A DNA stretch of 64,000 nt, taken from assembly GCA_023678885.1 (NCBI GenBank), contig CM042958.1:15680852-15744851 (forward strand). The letters are read 5' to 3'. Of this stretch, positions 60,480 to 64,000 are shown one piece after another (position 1 is the stretch's first letter; each line of letters begins with the position of its first letter). The DNA is from Pogostemon cablin (Eukaryota; Streptophyta; Magnoliopsida; Lamiales; Lamiaceae). The notes under the pieces are model-generated. The model worked only from the letters and a program-made list of their open reading frames with translations, did not search any database and was not told the origin of the DNA. The position numbers and the translations under genes are program-made.

Positions 60480-63400
60480 ATGGCTGAGGCTGCTATTAAG
60501 TTCTTGCTTGAGAATTTAACTTCTCTAATAGGGAGAGAGATTGGATTAGTTATTGGTGTGGATAAGCAAATAAGGAAGCTTTCCAAAACCCTCACCACCA
60601 TCCAGAAATTGTTGGAGGATGCTGAAGACCAACAATTTCAAAGCCAACAAGTTCAGATCTGGCTTAGAGAGCTTAATGCCATGGCTTTTGAGATTGAAGA
60701 TCTAGTGGATGAGTACAACACCGAGGTTTCTAAAGTGAAGCACACATGTGGCAGCTTTAGCTTGAAGAAGCTTCTGTTCAAGCACAAGATGGGAAGAAGG
60801 ATGAAGGATGCTGTTCAAAGATTGGACGCCATTGCTGAAGATCGCACCAAGTTTCATTTCCAGGAGAGCGTTGACCAGCCTTCCAACCAGTTTGACTGGA
60901 GACGCGCCACGGGATCTATTGTCTATGAGCCAGACGACGTGTACGGCAGGGACGATGATAGAGACAAGATCGTGGATATGTTGGTGAGCCATGTTTGTGA
61001 TCAGAAACTCTCTGTGTTGGGATTGGGGAAGACTACACTTGCGCAGTTGATCTACAATCATGACAGGGTAACTCAGCACTTCGACATCAAATTATGGGTC
61101 TGTGTTTCGGATCACTATGACTTGCTTGCTCTACTCAAAGCAGCCATTGAATCGGCCACCGGAGAAAAACCCAATGTGGAGAGTTTGGATTCTTTGCAGC
61201 TCCGCCTCCGTGAGAAATTGAAGGAGAAAAGATACTTGTTGATTTTGGATGATTTGTGGAACGAGAATCCAGAAGATTGGGCTACTTTGAAAGGTATCCT
61301 GGATTGTGGCTCGTTGGGGGCTTCAATTATTGTCACCACACGTCTGAAAACGGTTTCGGAAATCATGGGAACGCTCCCGGCTCACTGCCTGACAGGATTG
61401 TCGGAAGAGCAATGCTGGCTGTTGTTGAAGCTACGAGCTAATTTTGGATCAAAGGATGAGCAATGTCATCCATGTCATCCAAACTTGGAAACCATTGGCA
61501 GACGGATCGTGAAGAAATGTGGCGGTGTTCCTCTGGCGGCTAAGGCTCTCGGAGGTGTATTGCGAACTAAGCGAAGTGAAAATGAATGGATTCGTGTCGA
61601 AAAAAGTGATGTGTGGAATCTTCCCGAAGAAAATAATTCAATCATGCCTGTGTTAAGATTGAGTTATCGCCATCTTCCTTTTGAGTTGAAACGTTGTTTT
61701 GCATTCTGTGCGGTCTATCCAAAGGATTATAAGTTTGAGAAGACAGAGTTGATTTTTCATTGGATGGCTCACGGATGCATACGATCAGAGGGAACACGAT
61801 CAGAGGTGGAGGATGTGGGTGATCAAATCTGGAATGAGTTAGCTTTGAGATCTTTCTTCCAACAAGTTGATACGAGTACTGGAAGTAAAACTACATTTAA
61901 AATGCATGATCTAATTCACGATCTTGCTCAATCCATCATGGAGAACAAAATTCCCGGTGCAGAAACAAGGAGCAATGCTTCCAATAGCAGAATACGCCAC
62001 ATACATTATAATGGTTATCGTAGAGATAATATTTGTTCAAGCATAGCAATTGAGGTATCCACGCCAACCGCCATTGTGAACTACAGTCGCTTGAGATTTT
62101 TAAAGCTAAGTTGGCTTACTGACATGAAAGAGTTGCCTAGTGCAATAGGCAAGTTAAAACATTTGCGCTGCCTAAGTTTAAGAAATTGTCGCTCTCTTCG
62201 TACCCTTCCTCGTACATTTTGCTGCCTCTACAATTTGCAAATTTTAATTTTGGATTACTGCGACAAGCTGGAGAGTTTGCCCAAGAATATTAGATGTATG
62301 ACTAATCTTCGTCATATTTTAATTGATGGATGTTCATCGATGAAAGAGACGCCCCGTAGAATTGGTGAATTGAGTAGTCTAAAGTCATTGAGTTTCTTCG
62401 TAGTGGGTGATAAAGAAGGCAATGAGCTTGATGAATTAGAACACTTGGATCTTGGAGGCAGGCTTGAAATCAAGCATTTGGAGAGGGTCCAAAACCATAT
62501 GAAAGCAAATCTTGTGGGAAAACCATATCTCCGGAGTTTGACGTTAGAATGGGACGAAGGTGGTGGCACATTGAGGGATGATGACAAGGTAGTGGAAGCG
62601 CTGGAACCTCACATAAATCTGACGTCTTTGGAAATATATGGATTTGAGGGCCTGAGATTATGTGTTTGGATGAAAGGGATGACAAATCTAACTGAGATAA
62701 GTCTAAAGAAATGCAGAAATTGCAGGCATCTTCCACCACTGGGAGATCTTCCTGTGTTGAGGGAGTTGTTTTTGAAAAATCTTGAAGCATTGGAGTATGT
62801 CTTTGAGGATGAAAATTGGGAAACAGCAAAGTTTCCATCGTTGGAGGTGTTACTTTTGGAGGGTTTAGACAGTTTGAAAGGTTTAGTGAACGAGGAGCAA
62901 GTAGGGGTAGGGGAAGTAGTTTTCCCAAAGCTGACAAGTGTGGTTTGTGTTAGCATGATTCCGCCTTCATTCTCCTCTGGTTTGAAGCTTCCAAACGTTT
63001 CGTCTCTGAAGCTGAATTTATGGGGGATGACAGAGGAATGGAGAGGATGGAATAATATTGCATTGGACGGCCTCTGCAATCTCAAGGATTTGGAGATTTG
63101 GAACGCAAACACTCAGCGCTGGCTAGAGAGATGGTTTGGAGGGTTGAATTCATTGAGGGAGCTGGAGTTGTGGCAATGCAGTATAGGTAGTAGTTTAGGA
63201 GAGGGGTGGTTGGAGCACCTCACTGCTCTGGAGTCACTATGGATATATAATTGCAGTGAGGTGGGGAATTTGGGGGAGACTAAACACCTCCATCTCCTGA
63301 AAATAGTCACCTTTCTGGATGTGGAGGATATGGTATCCCTACCGCAAGCCTTGCAGCATATCCCCTCTCTCCAATCTCTTGTGCTATATTACCTTCCTGA

Positions 63401-63617
63401 GGTGGGTAGTTTGCCAGATTGGTTGCCTCGCTCTCTCACGAGCTTGGAAATTAATGATTGTCCAGCAATTCAATGCCTCCCATCAACCATGCAATCGCTC
63501 ACTAATCTCCAATCTCTTAAAATTAGGTATTGCCCACAACTAAAAAGGCGATGTGAGAAGCCAAATGGTGACGACTGCAACCTCATTGCCCACATCCCCC
63601 ACTTGTACATTCCTTGA
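60480..63617 (+). CDS. CC-NB-LRR disease resistance protein, copy 2, altered P-loop
   Basis: Paralogue of copy 1: 1,045 residues, one exon, same start (MAEAAIKFLLENLTSLIG) and same domain order. For the first 240 bp the copies are nearly identical; they then differ in patches (TEVSKVKHTCGSFSLKKLLF here). The linker has the full EPDDVYGRDDD. The key oddity is at 61019: 18 bp are absent, so KLSVLPILGIGGLGKTT becomes KLSVLGLGKTT. The first Gly of the Walker A motif GxxxxGKT and the hydrophobic strand before it are lost, while GKTT is kept. Kinase-2, RNBS-B (SIIVTTR), CGGVPLAAKAL, RNBS-D and MHD are intact. Against copy 1 it has an extra CHP repeat after CHP (HPCHPNL) and a longer LRR insert (PPSFSSGLKLP). 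Nucleotide binding is probably impaired, although the frame is open throughout. Confidence 0.93.
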   Translation: MAEAAIKFLLENLTSLIGREIGLVIGVDKQIRKLSKTLTTIQKLLEDAEDQQFQSQQVQIWLRELNAMAFEIEDLVDEYNTEVSKVKHTCGSFSLKKLLFKHKMGRRMKDAVQRLDAIAEDRTKFHFQESVDQPSNQFDWRRATGSIVYEPDDVYGRDDDRDKIVDMLVSHVCDQKLSVLGLGKTTLAQLIYNHDRVTQHFDIKLWVCVSDHYDLLALLKAAIESATGEKPNVESLDSLQLRLREKLKEKRYLLILDDLWNENPEDWATLKGILDCGSLGASIIVTTRLKTVSEIMGTLPAHCLTGLSEEQCWLLLKLRANFGSKDEQCHPCHPNLETIGRRIVKKCGGVPLAAKALGGVLRTKRSENEWIRVEKSDVWNLPEENNSIMPVLRLSYRHLPFELKRCFAFCAVYPKDYKFEKTELIFHWMAHGCIRSEGTRSEVEDVGDQIWNELALRSFFQQVDTSTGSKTTFKMHDLIHDLAQSIMENKIPGAETRSNASNSRIRHIHYNGYRRDNICSSIAIEVSTPTAIVNYSRLRFLKLSWLTDMKELPSAIGKLKHLRCLSLRNCRSLRTLPRTFCCLYNLQILILDYCDKLESLPKNIRCMTNLRHILIDGCSSMKETPRRIGELSSLKSLSFFVVGDKEGNELDELEHLDLGGRLEIKHLERVQNHMKANLVGKPYLRSLTLEWDEGGGTLRDDDKVVEALEPHINLTSLEIYGFEGLRLCVWMKGMTNLTEISLKKCRNCRHLPPLGDLPVLRELFLKNLEALEYVFEDENWETAKFPSLEVLLLEGLDSLKGLVNEEQVGVGEVVFPKLTSVVCVSMIPPSFSSGLKLPNVSSLKLNLWGMTEEWRGWNNIALDGLCNLKDLEIWNANTQRWLERWFGGLNSLRELELWQCSIGSSLGEGWLEHLTALESLWIYNCSEVGNLGETKHLHLLKIVTFLDVEDMVSLPQALQHIPSLQSLVLYYLPEVGSLPDWLPRSLTSLEINDCPAIQCLPSTMQSLTNLQSLKIRYCPQLKRRCEKPNGDDCNLIAHIPHLYIP

Positions 63618-64000
63618 TGCACTCTTTTCTCCTATCACTTCATTCGACACCTCTGACCACCGCTTCAAATAAACATTTACTTTTTTCTTTTCTTTATTTT
63701 TTCTTCTATTATCTCAATATTTATAAGCTTTATGAATTTATTATTATCATCAATTCTAATTGTTTCTTCTATTATCTCAATATTTCTAATTAACTACTTG
63801 GACATTCGTCATTGATTCATGCACTATCACGTCATTCACATGCGCTCCGCTTCAAAATAAAATAAAAATTAACTTTTTCTTTTTGTTTTTTTCTAATTAA
63901 GCTTTAAATAACATCTTATATATTTACTAATATGAATTTTTTTTTCTAATATAATAAATGTTAGCTGTAAGTATACTTAATAGTTACTTAATCAATCACT
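63618..64000 (+). other. 3' flank of NB-LRR copy 2 with relic gene end
   Basis: 63618-63792 matches the flank of copy 1. The next part (tacttggacattcgtcattg, then catgcactatcacgtcattcac) resembles the coding end and 3' flank of an NB-LRR gene once more, so another copy's tail lies here. The rest is AT-rich. Confidence 0.5.

Noticed and set aside
1..64000. CRISPR arrays, operons, bacterial-type promoters, rRNA or tRNA genes
   Set aside because: The window is plant nuclear DNA. No direct-repeat/spacer array, and no tRNA or rRNA signature was seen by eye; a tRNAscan run would settle small RNAs.

Overview
The window reads as nuclear DNA of a flowering plant (eudicot; an asterid is possible but not shown). 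The grounds are AT-rich intergenic DNA, genes with short GT-AG introns, Ty1/copia retrotransposons, several MITE families (ends of the CTCCCTCCGTCCC type), and plant gene families: coiled-coil NB-LRR, GATA zinc finger, NFD6/NOXY2-like, PTH2, MUT9-like kinase and ferrochelatase. No bacterial, organellar or viral segment was recognised. All coordinates come from reading by eye; exon borders were fixed by reading frame and splice dinucleotides.

Layout. 1-10 kb: AT-rich repeats, a decayed minus-strand copia element (about 1160-5603), a duplicated AT-rich block and a ferrochelatase pseudogene (8770-10046). 10-20 kb: microsatellites, then a complete minus-strand copia-type element (13685-19766) with matching LTRs and a 5-bp target duplication, inserted in a minisatellite of about 60-bp units. 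20-24 kb: a GATA factor gene (minus) whose frame is broken at three places, each next to a run of C. 24-33 kb: mostly repeats, with a G-box/ABRE-rich island (27935-28144), a perfect 172-bp tandem duplication and a hAT-type MITE with an 8-bp target duplication. 33-37 kb: a 5'-truncated MUT9-like kinase copy (minus). 39-45 kb: a peptidyl-tRNA hydrolase 2 gene lacking its central exon, and a small NFD6/NOXY2-like gene. 46-64 kb: a head-to-tail cluster of two full-length, intronless CC-NB-LRR genes (46969-50070 and 60480-63617) separated by two NB-LRR remnants, TE-like repeats, a second ferrochelatase fragment and a nested stack of MITEs.

How the parts relate. The NB-LRR cluster is the main functional unit: paralogous immune receptors of the RGA/I2-like type, sharing promoter and 3' flank, diverging in patches, and each carrying its own small deletion near the nucleotide-binding site. 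The other genes are unrelated single genes. Several are damaged (kinase copy, both ferrochelatase copies, PTH2 exon loss), so this is a region where gene fragments and transposons accumulate. I found no convincing new biological system. The observations most worth following are the Walker A deletion in the second NB-LRR gene, the PTH2 exon loss with an AT donor, the three C-run frame breaks in the GATA gene, the orphan G-box island and the nested MITE stack.
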